Source: Labrys okinawensis
GTDB taxonomy: Bacteria > Pseudomonadota > Alphaproteobacteria > Rhizobiales > Labraceae
Assembly (NCBI RefSeq): GCF_002982075.1
Contig: NZ_PUEJ01000001.1
Location: 1 to 64,000, forward strand
DNA: 64,000 bases
Direction of reading: 5' to 3'
The number at the start of each line of letters is the position of its first letter. Position 1 is the stretch's first letter. Made by a program: the position numbers and the translations under genes. Of the stretch, positions 27,119 through 37,325 are shown piece after piece. The notes under the pieces were generated by a model, which made no database searches, was not told the DNA's origin, and worked only from the letters and a program-made list of their open reading frames with translations.

Positions 27119-27808
27119 TCAGGGGTGGAGTTCGATGGCGAGCCACACGCTGTCTGTCTCGGCATAATAGCGATGCCAGGGATAGGTCCATTGGTTGGGG
27201 CCGGTGACCCGGCAGAACGGATCATGCGAATAGCCGATCGGCATCACGACGTCCTCGTAGATCGTCGAGGGGTCGCGCTCCTTGAATTTCTGCATGCGCC
27301 CGATCCCGTGGATCTGCGTGTGGGTTTCGAGGAAGGGATGTTCATTGTGGATGAAGCAGTCCGTATCGCCCGGCGACCACCACAGGTTCAGCTTCAAGGT
27401 GAAATCCTGTGCGGCCTGGGTGGCGGGCAACTCATTGGTGAAGACGCGGGGATCGACGGTGACGCGGCCGATCTCGTCCTGCGCAGAAATGAACAGCGGT
27501 GTGTCGCGTGGAAAACTGCGAATGCGGTTGCCGAGCCAATCCCAGCCGCGAAACATGCAGCCGCCCAGATTTGTCGGCTTGACTACCTTGATGACCACGG
27601 CGCGGTCGGCGGACCGGATGCGGCCTCCTTTAAGCCAGGTGGACTTCCAGGCCGGCGCGATGGCGGGGTGGTCATCCCCCGTCACCATGGCCGAAGGGCT
27701 GATATTGACCACGATGGCGTCGGAGACAGCGTAGTCGGTCACATTCTCCACCAGCCTTGCGGTGATGAAATCATCGGCAAAGGCCAAGTCCCTCGTCCGG
27801 TTCTGCAT
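27119..27808 (-). CDS. conserved cupin-like protein
   Basis: A 229-residue soluble protein with a strong ribosome site (GGGAGG). The C-terminal half is rich in spaced histidines and glutamates (CFIHNEHPFLETHTQIHG, then PIGYSHDPFCRV and YPWHRYYAETDSVWLAIELHP), typical of a metal-binding cupin barrel. I do not recognise a named enzyme. It lies between the XRE regulator and the ThDP enzyme, in opposite orientation to both, and its operator region would be shared with the ThDP-enzyme operon. Confidence 0.8.
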   Translation of the reverse strand: MQNRTRDLAFADDFITARLVENVTDYAVSDAIVVNISPSAMVTGDDHPAIAPAWKSTWLKGGRIRSADRAVVIKVVKPTNLGGCMFRGWDWLGNRIRSFPRDTPLFISAQDEIGRVTVDPRVFTNELPATQAAQDFTLKLNLWWSPGDTDCFIHNEHPFLETHTQIHGIGRMQKFKERDPSTIYEDVVMPIGYSHDPFCRVTGPNQWTYPWHRYYAETDSVWLAIELHP

Positions 27809-28192
27809 GGTGCACCCTCCCTTCGCCCGTGATGTCGTGCCTTGCAGGAAGCCACACCTCGCGCGCGCACAAAATTGCGCGCCTTGATTTTACCTGACGC
27901 ATTGTGAAGCAGGACGAAGTGCTCATTGCGAAGAACCGGGGCAGGGGCTTTGTGCTTTTCCGGCGAACCGCGGTCGTTGGTGGCTGGGATCGGATGGGGC
28001 GAACAGGCTGCCATCGGCATAAGCGACCGACGCGAGCTGACCCTTAGTTCGCATCATGCTGCGTCAGTGATTCATCGCCTGCGAACTTGTAAGCACTGCT
28101 GCCGCGCCGAAGAATAGGCCATCGTTGGGGGGCAGAATGCTTGCACGGCACCCCCCGGCTTACAATCACAACGAGCAGCAAGGGACGGTCCA
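27809..28192. promoter_or_regulatory. divergent intergenic region, no gene seen
   Basis: Separates the leftward cupin-like gene from the long rightward catabolic operon, so it must contain promoters for both. No clear sigma-70 boxes or long palindrome could be identified by eye. Confidence 0.45.
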
Positions 28193-29995
28193 ATGAAGCT
28201 GACAGGCGGTCAGGTCGTTGCGAGGGCGCTGAAAGAGTATGGCGTGAACTATGTGGCGGGCGTACCCGGTCACGGGATCTGGTCCTTGTTCGACGCTTTC
28301 CTGGAGGAAGGCTCGCAGCTTCCCTTCATCCAGGTCATGCATGAGCAGAGTGCCGTCCATATGGCCGACGGCTATTTCCGGGCCAGCGGTCGGCCGATGG
28401 CGTGCTCCACCTCGGTCGGTCCAGGCGCCGCCAACACCATCATCGGGCTGGCGACGGCCTATTGCGACTCCACCTCCCTGTTCTACGTCTCGGGTTCTCC
28501 CCAGACCTATATGCATGGCCATGGCACCATGCAGGAGTTGGAGCGCCAGCAGGACAACGCCTTTCCCCGCATCACCGAGCAGGTCACCAAGCGCGCCTGG
28601 CAGGCTCATTCGGTTCAGGCGTTGCCCAGCATCATGCATCGTGCCTTCAATGCCATGCTGACCGGCCGTCCCGGTCCCGTTCATGTCGAAGTGCCGATGG
28701 ACGTGCAGGTCGAAGCGGCCGATGTGACCATCCATCCCCTGGAAAAGCGCTTGCCGGTCGGCATTGCCTATCCCGATCCAAGAGCGATCGAAGCCGCCGT
28801 CAAGCTGCTGCTCACCGCCGAGCGGCCCGTGATCGTTGCCGGCGGCGGCGCGATCACTGCCAATGCCTCGGCTGAACTGACGCGTCTGGCCGAAAAGCTC
28901 GGCGCGGCCGTTTCCATCACCTGGAACGGCAAGGGCGCCATTTCCGAAGACCATGCTTTGTTCATCGGCGCCGTCGGCCAGACAGGAACGACCTGCGGCA
29001 ACGCGATCACGGCCTCCGCCGACGTCGTCGTTTCGGTAGGCTGCCGCTTCACCGACTGGTCGGCCTCCTCCTATGCCAAGGGCGTATCCTTCTCCATTCC
29101 GTCGGCAAAGCTGATCCATATCGATCTCGATCCCCGCGAGATCGGCAAGAATTATGAGACGGAAGTCGGTATCGTCGCCGATGCCAGGGTCACTCTCGAG
29201 GCGCTCCTGTCGCTGATTTCCGAGGCCGAGTCATCCAGGATGCTGGCGCGCCGCGAAAAATTCCTGGCCGATGTGCAGAAGGCCAAGGCCGACTGGGAGG
29301 CGCAGGTCGCTCCGCGTATCAACAGCCGCGAAACTCCCTTCACCTCCCAGCGTCCGCTGGCTGCCTTGCGCAAGGTTCTCGATCGCAGCGGCATCGTCGT
29401 GGTCGGTTCGGGCAATACGCAAGGCTCCGTCAAGCAGAGTTTCCCGATCTACGAGCCGCGCACGCATCTGACATCGGGGTCCTATTCGCCGATGGGCTGG
29501 GCGGTTCCGGCGGCACTCGGCGCCAAGCTGGCCTGTCCCGACCGACAGGTCGTGGCGATCGTCGGTGACGGCGATTTCATGATGTCGCTGCCGGAGATGG
29601 GCACGGCGGTGATGAACGGCATCAACACCGTCTTCCTCGTGCTCAACAACAGTGGCTACATGTCGATCCGCGGCGGACAACGCAAATTCATGGGCCGCCA
29701 TGTCGCCTCCGAGTTCAATCATCATTCCGGTAATGGCGAGCCTTATTCCGCCGATATCGCCGCCTCGGCTCGGGCCTTCGGCCTGCAGGCCTGGAGGGTC
29801 GAGAAGGACGAGGATCTGGAAAGCAGCCTGAAGGCGGCGCTGGAATGCGGCGGGCCGGCCCTGGTCGAGGTCATCGTGTCGCGCGATGCGGCTGGTCCCT
29901 TTGCCACCGGCTGGTGGGATTTCCCTTCGCCGGCCTATTACCAGAAGGAACAGGCCGCCTATGCCGAGATGCGCGCTCGCGAGCAGCATCTCTAG
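28193..29995 (+). CDS. thiamine diphosphate-dependent enzyme (acetolactate synthase/IolD-like superfamily)
   Basis: A 600-residue enzyme with the three-domain layout of the ThDP family. The cofactor-activating glutamate is in VMHEQSAVHMADGYFRASG, the central domain has VIVAGGGAITANAS, and the ThDP/Mg motif is GDGDFMMSLPEMGTAVMNGI ending in VLNNSGY. Substrate classes include acetolactate synthase, sulfoacetaldehyde acetyltransferase and the inositol ring hydrolase IolD; sequence alone does not decide. Context (HisD-like dehydrogenase, sugar ABC importer, GMC oxidoreductases) argues for carbon-carbon cleavage in sugar or polyol breakdown rather than amino-acid synthesis. Its stop codon lies inside a dispersed repeat. 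Confidence 0.9.
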   Translation: MKLTGGQVVARALKEYGVNYVAGVPGHGIWSLFDAFLEEGSQLPFIQVMHEQSAVHMADGYFRASGRPMACSTSVGPGAANTIIGLATAYCDSTSLFYVSGSPQTYMHGHGTMQELERQQDNAFPRITEQVTKRAWQAHSVQALPSIMHRAFNAMLTGRPGPVHVEVPMDVQVEAADVTIHPLEKRLPVGIAYPDPRAIEAAVKLLLTAERPVIVAGGGAITANASAELTRLAEKLGAAVSITWNGKGAISEDHALFIGAVGQTGTTCGNAITASADVVVSVGCRFTDWSASSYAKGVSFSIPSAKLIHIDLDPREIGKNYETEVGIVADARVTLEALLSLISEAESSRMLARREKFLADVQKAKADWEAQVAPRINSRETPFTSQRPLAALRKVLDRSGIVVVGSGNTQGSVKQSFPIYEPRTHLTSGSYSPMGWAVPAALGAKLACPDRQVVAIVGDGDFMMSLPEMGTAVMNGINTVFLVLNNSGYMSIRGGQRKFMGRHVASEFNHHSGNGEPYSADIAASARAFGLQAWRVEKDEDLESSLKAALECGGPALVEVIVSRDAAGPFATGWWDFPSPAYYQKEQAAYAEMRAREQHL

Positions 29996-30097
29996 AGCAA
30001 AGGGCGTTCAAGCGTGAACGCTTATTTGCTCTAACTCATTGTTCTGACGCGGTCTTTGCGATTCTAGGTGACCCCGTCTAACCGCAAAACGCTCTAG
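29992..30097. repeat. dispersed intergenic palindromic repeat, copy 1 (RIME-like)
   Basis: A 106-base element made of two palindromes. The first pairs TAGAGCAAA with TTTGCTCTA around GCGTTCA-AGCG-TGAACGC; the second pairs TTTGCGATT with AACCGCAAA. The reverse complement of 46427-46531 aligns to it over its whole length with roughly ten differences. Size and two-palindrome layout resemble the RIME elements of rhizobia, though I cannot confirm sequence identity to them. Confidence 0.9.
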
Positions 30098-30192
30098 CCG
30101 CGGCTGACGGGGGCGCTGCGCGTCCCGTTCCACCGTCTTTCGTCACTTTGCAGTGCGGAGCGTATCGCTTCCGCAAACCAAGGTTCATTGCC

Positions 30193-31509
30193 ATGATACG
30201 GCACATCAAGACAGCGCAAGCCCCCGTCGCCGGCGAGACCGACGACGGCATCACCAAGTCCGTGCAGGCGCTGCTTTCCGAGGTAGAGGCCGGCGGCGAC
30301 AAGGCCGTCCGTGACCTTTCCCTCCGGTTCGACAAGTTCGATCGCGTCTCCTACCGCCTCAGCAAGGCGGAAATCGACAGCTGCATCAATGCGCTGACCC
30401 GGCGCGAACGCGAGGACCTCGACTTCGCGCAGGATCAGATCCGCACCTTTGCGAAGGCCCAGAAGGATGCTCTGAAGGACCTGGAAATCGAGACGCTTCC
30501 GGGCGTTGTCCTCGGCCATCGAAACATACCGATCCAGAATGTCGGCTGCTATGTCCCGGGCGGCAAATATCCCCTGCTGGCTTCGGCGCATATGACGGTG
30601 TTGACCGCGCGCGTCGCGGGTTGCGGGCGGATTGTCACCTGCGCCCCTCCGTTCCAGGGTGGGATCTCCGCCAAGATCGTGGCGGCGCAGGCGCTGGCCG
30701 GGGCGGACGAAATCTACTGCCTCGGCGGTGTCCAGGCCATTGCGGCGATGGCCTATGGCACCGAGACGATCGACCCGGTCGATATGCTGGCCGGGCCGGG
30801 CAATGCCTATGTCGCCGAGGCAAAACGCCTCTTGTTCGGCAAGGTCGGCATCGACCTCTTCGCTGGCCCCACCGAAACCCTGATCATCGCCGATGACAGT
30901 GTTGACGGTGAACTCGTGGCGACCGACCTCCTGGGGCAGGCCGAACATGGCATCAATTCGCCGGCCGTGCTGATCACCAATTCCGAAAAACTGGCGCGGG
31001 ACACATTGGCCGAGATCGACCGCCTGCTGAAGATTCTTCCGACGGCGGCGATCGCCGCCAAGGCCTGGGCGGATTTTGGTGAGGTCATCCTGTGCGATAC
31101 CCTCGAGGAGATGGTCGCCCAGGCCGATTTCGTGGCGTCAGAGCATGTCCAGGTCATGACGCGTGACCCGGATCATTTCCTGGACAATATGAGGAATTAC
31201 GGCGCCCTGTTCCTCGGCGCCCGAACCAATGTCGCCTTTGGCGACAAGGTCATCGGCACCAATCATACGCTGCCGACCAACAAGGCCGCTCGCTACACCG
31301 GCGGGCTTTGGGTCGGCAAGTTCCTGAAGACCTGCACCTATCAGCGCATCCAGACCGATGCGGCGTCGGCCTTGATCGGCGCTTACGGTTCGCGGCTCTG
31401 CCTGATGGAAGGCTTCGCGGGTCATGCCGAGCAGGCCAACATCCGCGTCCGCCGCTATGGCGGGCGCAACGTGCCTTACGCGGCCGCAGTCGAACCGGCC
31501 GACATCTAA
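30193..31509 (+). CDS. histidinol dehydrogenase-family oxidoreductase
   Basis: A 438-residue NAD- and zinc-dependent dehydrogenase of the HisD family. The zinc-ligand segments are intact ([29 protein letters not shown]), as is the catalytic Glu-His pair (ASEHVQV). The NAD region differs from biosynthetic His[18 protein letters not shown] instead of the usual GxYVPGGKAxYPSSVLM. Together with the catabolic setting, this suggests a paralogue oxidising another primary alcohol, as HpsN does for sulfopropanediol. It follows the ThDP gene with the dispersed repeat between. The start ATG at 30193 is weakly supported by AAGG. Confidence 0.9.
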   Translation: MIRHIKTAQAPVAGETDDGITKSVQALLSEVEAGGDKAVRDLSLRFDKFDRVSYRLSKAEIDSCINALTRREREDLDFAQDQIRTFAKAQKDALKDLEIETLPGVVLGHRNIPIQNVGCYVPGGKYPLLASAHMTVLTARVAGCGRIVTCAPPFQGGISAKIVAAQALAGADEIYCLGGVQAIAAMAYGTETIDPVDMLAGPGNAYVAEAKRLLFGKVGIDLFAGPTETLIIADDSVDGELVATDLLGQAEHGINSPAVLITNSEKLARDTLAEIDRLLKILPTAAIAAKAWADFGEVILCDTLEEMVAQADFVASEHVQVMTRDPDHFLDNMRNYGALFLGARTNVAFGDKVIGTNHTLPTNKAARYTGGLWVGKFLKTCTYQRIQTDAASALIGAYGSRLCLMEGFAGHAEQANIRVRRYGGRNVPYAAAVEPADI

Positions 31510-31593
31510 GCCCGATCCGCAGGTCCGACAATCGCCGAAGCGCGCGGATTTGCGGGTGTGCCTCCACATCAAAATGAAAAAAGGGGAACTGAT

Positions 31594-32844
31594 ATGAAAT
31601 GGACGACGCTTCTCGCTGCATCGATTTTCCTCATGCCGGGCGCCGCCATGGCCCAGAGCAAGGGGACGGTCGAGGGCATCCATCACTGGGTATCCGAGAG
31701 CGAGGTGAAGGCGCTCAAGGTCATCACCGACAAGCTCGCCTCCAAGGGGTACCGCTGGCAGGACAGTGCGGTGGGAGGCTTATCCGGGGCGAATGCCCTG
31801 CAGGCGCTTCGCACGCGCCTGGCCGCCGGCAATCCGCCGGCGACCATGCAGTTTCTCGGATATGAGGGGCTCGATTGGGGGAAGGAAGGCGTGCTGCGCT
31901 CCCTCAACGATCTCTACACGAAGAATGGCTGGGACAAGGCGCTCGCGCCGCAGTTGCTGGCGTTCGTGAAGAGCGGGGACGATTTCATCTCGGTCCCGGT
32001 CAATATGCATCGCCAGAACTGGGTGTGGGCCAACAAGGCCGTCTTCGACAAGGCCGGCATCTCCGAACCCAAGAGCTGGGACGAATTGATCGCGTCTGGC
32101 GACAAACTCAAGAAGGCGGGCGTGATACCACTCGCCATCGGCGACGAGCCCTGGCAGATTCTCGAAGTATTCGAAGCCATTCTTGTCGATACCAATGGCC
32201 CCGATTTCTATCAGAAAGCTGTCATCGATCTCGATGAACAGGCTCTTTCCAGCGACAAGATGGTCGCTACCTTCGATAGACTGCGCAAGATTCGCGGGCT
32301 GGTCGACGAGGGCTTTACCGGGCGGGACTGGGCTGTTGCGACCGGTTTGGTTGCCAGCGGCAAGGCCGCCATGCAGGTCATGGGTGATTGGGCCAAGGGC
32401 GAGTTCCTTGCCAAGGGCATGAAGCCCGGCGTCGATTTCCTATGTTTCCCTACGCCGACCGCGACACCTAATTTCAAATTCGTCATCGATGCGTTCGGCC
32501 TTTTCAAGCTGAGCGATCCGGCCACGATCGAAGCGCAGGACGCCTGGGCGGAATCGATTATGGATCCTCAAGTCCAAAAAGGTTTCAACAAGATCAAGGG
32601 CTCCATTCCGGCCCGCTCCGACGTCTCGGTCGACGATTTCGATGCCTGCGCGCAGCGTAGCTTCGCCGACCGCGAGGCCGCCGTCGCCGGCGGAACCATG
32701 CTGGGCGGGCTCACCGAGGGCTTCGCGGCCAAGCCCCAGTTCGCCGGCGTCTTCAGCGATGTCGTCAGCAAGTTCTTCGTCACCGACATGTCGTCGAAGG
32801 ACGCCGTCCAGGCCCTCGTCGCTGGGATCGACAACGCGCGCTGA
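31594..32844 (+). CDS. ABC transporter sugar-binding protein (family 1)
   Basis: A 416-residue periplasmic binding protein. The signal peptide (MKWTTLLAASIFLMPGAAMA, cleaved before QSKG) is clear. The body is typical of CUT1 sugar-binding proteins: VEGIHHWVSESEVKALKVI, AGNPPATMQFLG, and an aromatic-rich binding cleft. A GGGGA ribosome site precedes the ATG. It heads the transporter block with two permeases and an ATPase downstream. The ligand is likely a mono- or oligosaccharide or glycoside. Confidence 0.94.
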   Translation: MKWTTLLAASIFLMPGAAMAQSKGTVEGIHHWVSESEVKALKVITDKLASKGYRWQDSAVGGLSGANALQALRTRLAAGNPPATMQFLGYEGLDWGKEGVLRSLNDLYTKNGWDKALAPQLLAFVKSGDDFISVPVNMHRQNWVWANKAVFDKAGISEPKSWDELIASGDKLKKAGVIPLAIGDEPWQILEVFEAILVDTNGPDFYQKAVIDLDEQALSSDKMVATFDRLRKIRGLVDEGFTGRDWAVATGLVASGKAAMQVMGDWAKGEFLAKGMKPGVDFLCFPTPTATPNFKFVIDAFGLFKLSDPATIEAQDAWAESIMDPQVQKGFNKIKGSIPARSDVSVDDFDACAQRSFADREAAVAGGTMLGGLTEGFAAKPQFAGVFSDVVSKFFVTDMSSKDAVQALVAGIDNAR

Positions 32845-32928
32845 CCTGATTGCGAAGGGCCGGTCGGGAGTGACCCGAGCGGCGCCTCCCCAAGGCGGAG
32901 TCTATGCGGGAACCATGAGAATACGGTC

Positions 32929-33825
32929 ATGCGCAGTACATTATCGTTGAAGGACCGATTGAGCCTTTGGCTGCCCAGGTTCGTGCTGTCGCCGAGTCTG
33001 GTAGCGGTGTTCGTGGGGGTTTACCTCTTCATAGCCTGGACAGGCTGGATCTCGCTGTCCTCGTCGCAGATGGTTCCCCATTACGATTTCGTCGGCCTGG
33101 AGCAATATCGTCGCCTATGGTCGACCCCGCGTTGGGAAACGGCGGTCGCCAATCTTTTCATCTTCACGCTCCTGTTCCTGGCGATCACCATCGCGGTTGG
33201 CCTGCTGATCGCCATTCTGCTCGACCAGAAAATCCGTGCGGAAGGGGCGCTGCGGGCCGTCTATCTCTACCCGATGGCTCTGTCCTTCATCGTGACGGGG
33301 ACGGCCTGGAAATGGATCCTCAATCCGGATCTCGGCGTGCAGAAAGTCGTCAACGAACTCGGCTGGTCAGGCTTTGTTTTCGACTGGATCACACGGCCTG
33401 AATACGCGATCTACTGCGTGGTGATCGCGGCCGTGTGGCAATCGACAGGATTTGCGATGGCGATCTTCCTCGCCGGCCTGCGCGGCATCGATAATTCGAT
33501 CGTCAAGGCCGCGCAGATCGAGGGTGCGAGCCTGCCGCGCACCTATGTGAGCATCATCATCCCGATGTTGCGGCCGGCCTTCCTCAGCGTCGTCGTGCTG
33601 CTCAGCTACATTTCGATCAGGAGCTTCGATCTCGTCCTGGCGCTTACCAATGGCGGGCCCGGAAACGCGACCGAAATGCCATCGACCTTCATGTTCTCGG
33701 CCACCTTCCGCCGCAACCAGATGGGTGTCGGCGCGGCCAGTGCCATGATGATGTTGATGACGGTCGCCGCCATCATCATTCCCTACCTCTACTCGGAATT
33801 GCGGGAGGACCGTCATGGCCACTGA
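32929..33825 (+). CDS. ABC sugar permease, MalF-like
   Basis: A 298-residue inner-membrane protein with six predicted helices. The ATPase-docking EAA loop is visible as KAAQIEGASLPRTYVSIIIP. It is the first of two permease subunits of the CUT1 importer. It overlaps the next permease gene by 11 bases, indicating coupled translation. Confidence 0.94.
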   Translation: MRSTLSLKDRLSLWLPRFVLSPSLVAVFVGVYLFIAWTGWISLSSSQMVPHYDFVGLEQYRRLWSTPRWETAVANLFIFTLLFLAITIAVGLLIAILLDQKIRAEGALRAVYLYPMALSFIVTGTAWKWILNPDLGVQKVVNELGWSGFVFDWITRPEYAIYCVVIAAVWQSTGFAMAIFLAGLRGIDNSIVKAAQIEGASLPRTYVSIIIPMLRPAFLSVVVLLSYISIRSFDLVLALTNGGPGNATEMPSTFMFSATFRRNQMGVGAASAMMMLMTVAAIIIPYLYSELREDRHGH

Positions 33826-34693
33826 CGCAGTTTCGGCGCGCCGTTCCCACAGGATCGGGCGCCTGTTCATTTACGGGTCGTTGATCGGCCTGGCGGCGTT
33901 CTACCTGATGCCGCTGTGGGTCATGATCGTGACCTCGCTGAAGTCGCTTGATGAAATCTATGCCGGTTCCTTCATCGGACCGCCGCAGGCGCTGACCTTC
34001 GAAGCCTGGCGGAAGGCCTGGGGGGAGGCTTGCATCGGCACCGCCTGTAACGGGCTGCGGCCCTATTTCGTCAATTCGCTGCTGATGGTCATTCCGGCCG
34101 TCGGACTGTCGACCGCCATAGGTGCCATCAACGGCTATATCCTAACCAAATGGCGCTTCCCCGGGGCGAATTTCGTTTTCGGAATGCTGCTCTTCGGCTG
34201 CTTCCTGCCGTTCCAAGCCGTCATCCTGCCCATGGCGCAGGTGCTTGGCCGATTGAACCTGTCGGGATCGATTGCCGGGCTCGTCCTCGTCCATACCGTC
34301 TACGGCATCAGCTTCACCACACTGTTCTTCCGCAACTACTTCATCGGCATACCCGATGAATTGACGCGGGCGGCGCAGATCGACGGGGCCGGCTTTTTCC
34401 GCATCTTCTTTTCCGTGATGCTGCCGACGGCCCTCCCCATCATCGTGGTCTCCTGCATCTGGCAGTTCACCCAGATCTGGAACGATTTTCTGTTCGGCGT
34501 GTCTTTCACCGCCGGCACGTCCTCCCCGGTCACGGTGGCGCTCAACAACATCGTCAACGTCACCATGGGGCGCAAGCAATACAATGTCGACATGGCTGCC
34601 GCCATGATCGCCGCCCTGCCAACCCTGATCGTCTATGTCGTCGCAGGACGCTTTTTCGTCCGCGGCCTGACCGCCGGCGCCGTGAAAGGCTGA
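33815..34693 (+). CDS. ABC sugar permease, MalG-like
   Basis: A 292-residue inner-membrane protein, the second permease of the CUT1 importer. Its EAA loop reads [20 protein letters not shown]. The N-terminus [18 protein letters not shown] is typical of MalG-type subunits. It ends four bases before the ATPase gene. Confidence 0.94.
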   Translation: MATDAVSARRSHRIGRLFIYGSLIGLAAFYLMPLWVMIVTSLKSLDEIYAGSFIGPPQALTFEAWRKAWGEACIGTACNGLRPYFVNSLLMVIPAVGLSTAIGAINGYILTKWRFPGANFVFGMLLFGCFLPFQAVILPMAQVLGRLNLSGSIAGLVLVHTVYGISFTTLFFRNYFIGIPDELTRAAQIDGAGFFRIFFSVMLPTALPIIVVSCIWQFTQIWNDFLFGVSFTAGTSSPVTVALNNIVNVTMGRKQYNVDMAAAMIAALPTLIVYVVAGRFFVRGLTAGAVKG

Positions 34694-34697
34694 GCCC

Positions 34698-35798
34698 ATG
34701 TCCACGCTTGAAATCGACCGCGTCCGCAAATCCTACAGCAGCCTCGCCGTGCTCAAGGAAGTATCGATCTCCATCAACACGGGTGACTTTCTTGTGCTGC
34801 TCGGACCGTCAGGCTGCGGCAAGTCCACGCTCCTGAACATGATCGCAGGCCTTGAAACCATCACGGGTGGCGAGATCCGGATTGCCGGCAAAGTGGTCAA
34901 CGACCTCTCTCCCAAGGATCGCGATATCGCGATGGTGTTCCAGTCCTATGCGCTCTATCCCACGATGACGGTGCGCCAGAACATCGAATTCGGCATGAAG
35001 ATCCGCGGTGTTTCACCGGGCGAACGCGAAGCCGCCGTCAAGGCGGCGGCAGACATGCTGCAGATCACCCATCTCCTCGACCGCAAGCCCTCGCAGCTTT
35101 CCGGCGGCCAGCGCCAGCGCGTGGCCATGGGCCGTGCGATCGTGCGCCAGCCCAAGCTCTTCCTGTTCGATGAGCCGCTGTCGAACCTCGATGCCAAGCT
35201 GCGTGTCGACATGCGCACGGAGATCAAGCGCCTGCATGCGCGGCTCGGCACCACCATCGTCTATGTCACCCATGATCAGATCGAAGCCATGACCCTGGCG
35301 ACGCGCGTCGCGGTCATGAAGGATGGCGTGGTGCAGCATCTCGACGAGCCACAGGCAGTCTATGACCGTCCGGCCAATGTCTATGTGGCGCGCTTCGTCG
35401 GGTCCCCCGCCATGAACATTGTTCCGGCCTGTCTCGAGGTTCAAGGCGCGACCGCGACTGTCGTCTTCGACATTGCCAACCGGCCGTCCTCCCGTATTTC
35501 AGGCATTCCCGTTTCGGAACAGGCCGCGCGGAAATATAGCGGCCGGAAGGTCCTCGCCGGCATCCGCCCGGAGAATTTTGCTGTCGCCGCCAATGGGGCA
35601 GATGCCAATCTTGTCGTCGACGTCGACGTCGTGGAGCCGACCGGCCCGGACACGCTGGTTGTGTTCCAGCTCGGTGGTGCCGAAGTGACCGCGCGCTTGC
35701 CGCCGAAACAGGCCCTCCCGGGGAGCGAAGCCCGCCTGGTCGTCGATACGTCGAGGATTGTCCTCTTCGACGCCGACACCGAAGCCCGCATCGACTGA
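34698..35798 (+). CDS. ABC sugar transporter ATPase, MsmK/UgpC type
   Basis: A 366-residue ATPase energising the CUT1 importer. Walker A (GPSGCGKST), the signature (LSGGQRQR), Walker B ([12 protein letters not shown]) and the switch histidine (VTHDQ) are intact. The C-terminal 130 residues form a TOBE regulatory domain ([10 protein letters not shown] onward). It lies directly between the permeases and the first GMC oxidoreductase gene. Confidence 0.95.
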   Translation: MSTLEIDRVRKSYSSLAVLKEVSISINTGDFLVLLGPSGCGKSTLLNMIAGLETITGGEIRIAGKVVNDLSPKDRDIAMVFQSYALYPTMTVRQNIEFGMKIRGVSPGEREAAVKAAADMLQITHLLDRKPSQLSGGQRQRVAMGRAIVRQPKLFLFDEPLSNLDAKLRVDMRTEIKRLHARLGTTIVYVTHDQIEAMTLATRVAVMKDGVVQHLDEPQAVYDRPANVYVARFVGSPAMNIVPACLEVQGATATVVFDIANRPSSRISGIPVSEQAARKYSGRKVLAGIRPENFAVAANGADANLVVDVDVVEPTGPDTLVVFQLGGAEVTARLPPKQALPGSEARLVVDTSRIVLFDADTEARID

Positions 35799-35809
35799 GG
35801 CCGATCTTC

Positions 35810-37324
35810 ATGACAACCACGGCAGATGTCGTCATCATCGGTTCCGGCATTGGAGGGGCATCACTGGCGCACAGCCTTGCCCCTTCCGGGCTCCGCATCG
35901 TCATCCTCGAAAGAGGGGACTATCTCACTGACACTCCCCAGGCGCGGGACGATGTCGCGATCTTCCAACAAGGCTTCTATCGCTCAGCCGAAGAATGGCT
36001 GGGCACGGACGGCCAGAGTTTCCTGCCGGGCAATTACTACTATGTCGGCGGCAACTCGAAGTTCTTCGGCGCGGTGATGTATCGCTACCGCCGCCAGGAC
36101 TTCGAACCGCGTGCCCATATGGATGGCGTTTCACCGGGCTGGCCAATCTCCTATGAAGACCTGTCGCCGTGGTACGACCAGGCGGAAGCCATTTTTCGGG
36201 TCCGCGGCTCTGTCGGGCAGGATCCGACCGAGCCTCGACATGCCCATTCCTATGGCTATCCGCCAGTCCCGGACGAGCCGGCGATCGCCGCCATTCGTCG
36301 GCGGCTGGAAGGGGTGGGCGTGCATCCCTCCGCGCTGCCGCTCGCAATCGATCTCGACGCGTGGCTGGAGCGAGCCAAGACGGGCTGGGATGCCTTTCCC
36401 AATACCGGGCAGGGCAAGATCGATGCGGAGGTCGGCCCTCTGGCAAGTGCGCTGGCCCATTCCAAGGTCAGCCTGGTGACGAGAGCCAATGTCTCGCGCC
36501 TTGAGACCGACGAAAGCGGGCGCAGAGTGGCGGCCGTGATCTATGTGAAGGACGGTGTCGAGCAGCGCCTGTCAGCCGGATTGGTCGTCGTTGCCGCCGG
36601 CGCGGTGCAATCGGCGGCGCTCTTGTTGCGTTCGGCCAGTCGTGCGCACCCGACCGGGCTGGCCAACGGCTCGGACCAACTCGGGCGCAATTTCATGAAT
36701 CACAATACGACGGCGATGCTCGCCATCGATCCGCGCAGGCCGAATGACAGCATTTATCAGAAGACGATCGCCTTCAACGATTTCTATAACGAAGACAACG
36801 AGTACGGTTTTCCCCTCGGCAATGTCCAGCTGCTCGGCCGTATCACCGGCAATATCCTGAAGGCTAATTTTCCGGGGCCGGCACCGGGCTGGTTCACCAA
36901 GCTTCTCGCGCGCTATGCCTATGGCTGGTTCCTGACGAGCGAGGATCTTCCCAATCCGGAAAGCCGCGTCATGGTGCGTGACGGGCGCATCGTCATGCAC
37001 TGGGTGCGCTCGAACATGCGCGCTCACGAAGCGCTGATCGCCAAGACCCGGGCGGTCATGCGCAAGGCGGGATTTCCGATCGTTCTCACCCACACATTCG
37101 GTCGCAGGACGACGTCGCACCAATGCGGCACGGCCCGCCTCGGTGACGATCCACAGACGTCCGTCGTCGATCCGGACTGCCGCAGCCATGACGTGGAAAA
37201 TCTTTACATCACAGACGCCTCCGTCCTGCCGACCTCCGCCGCCGTCAATCCTGCCCTGACTATTGCAGCGCTGGCGCTCAAGGCGGGTGCGTCCATCCTG
37301 GGCAGACGCAAGGGGATTGCTTGA
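35810..37324 (+). CDS. GMC-family flavin oxidoreductase 1
   Basis: A 504-residue FAD enzyme. The FAD-binding motif is VVIIGSGIGGASLAHSLAPS with the ribose-binding glutamate in VILERG. The C-terminal active site has His in TTSHQCGTARLG and Asn in SAAVNPALTIAALAL, the usual His/Asn pair of GMC oxidoreductases. No signal peptide is seen. The family oxidises alcohols and sugars (choline, glucose, glucoside 3-dehydrogenases); with a sugar importer upstream, sugar or glycoside oxidation is likely. It is one base upstream of a second GMC gene. Confidence 0.92.
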   Translation: MTTTADVVIIGSGIGGASLAHSLAPSGLRIVILERGDYLTDTPQARDDVAIFQQGFYRSAEEWLGTDGQSFLPGNYYYVGGNSKFFGAVMYRYRRQDFEPRAHMDGVSPGWPISYEDLSPWYDQAEAIFRVRGSVGQDPTEPRHAHSYGYPPVPDEPAIAAIRRRLEGVGVHPSALPLAIDLDAWLERAKTGWDAFPNTGQGKIDAEVGPLASALAHSKVSLVTRANVSRLETDESGRRVAAVIYVKDGVEQRLSAGLVVVAAGAVQSAALLLRSASRAHPTGLANGSDQLGRNFMNHNTTAMLAIDPRRPNDSIYQKTIAFNDFYNEDNEYGFPLGNVQLLGRITGNILKANFPGPAPGWFTKLLARYAYGWFLTSEDLPNPESRVMVRDGRIVMHWVRSNMRAHEALIAKTRAVMRKAGFPIVLTHTFGRRTTSHQCGTARLGDDPQTSVVDPDCRSHDVENLYITDASVLPTSAAVNPALTIAALALKAGASILGRRKGIA

Positions 37325-37325
37325 T

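Noticed and set aside
28166-29119. 317-codon minus-strand frame opposite the ThDP enzyme
   Set aside because: Fully inside a well-supported gene, composed of glycine/arginine-rich shadow sequence.
30193-31509. Calling the HisD-like gene as the histidine biosynthesis hisD
   Set aside because: No other his genes nearby, a divergent cofactor segment and a catabolic, transporter-linked setting.
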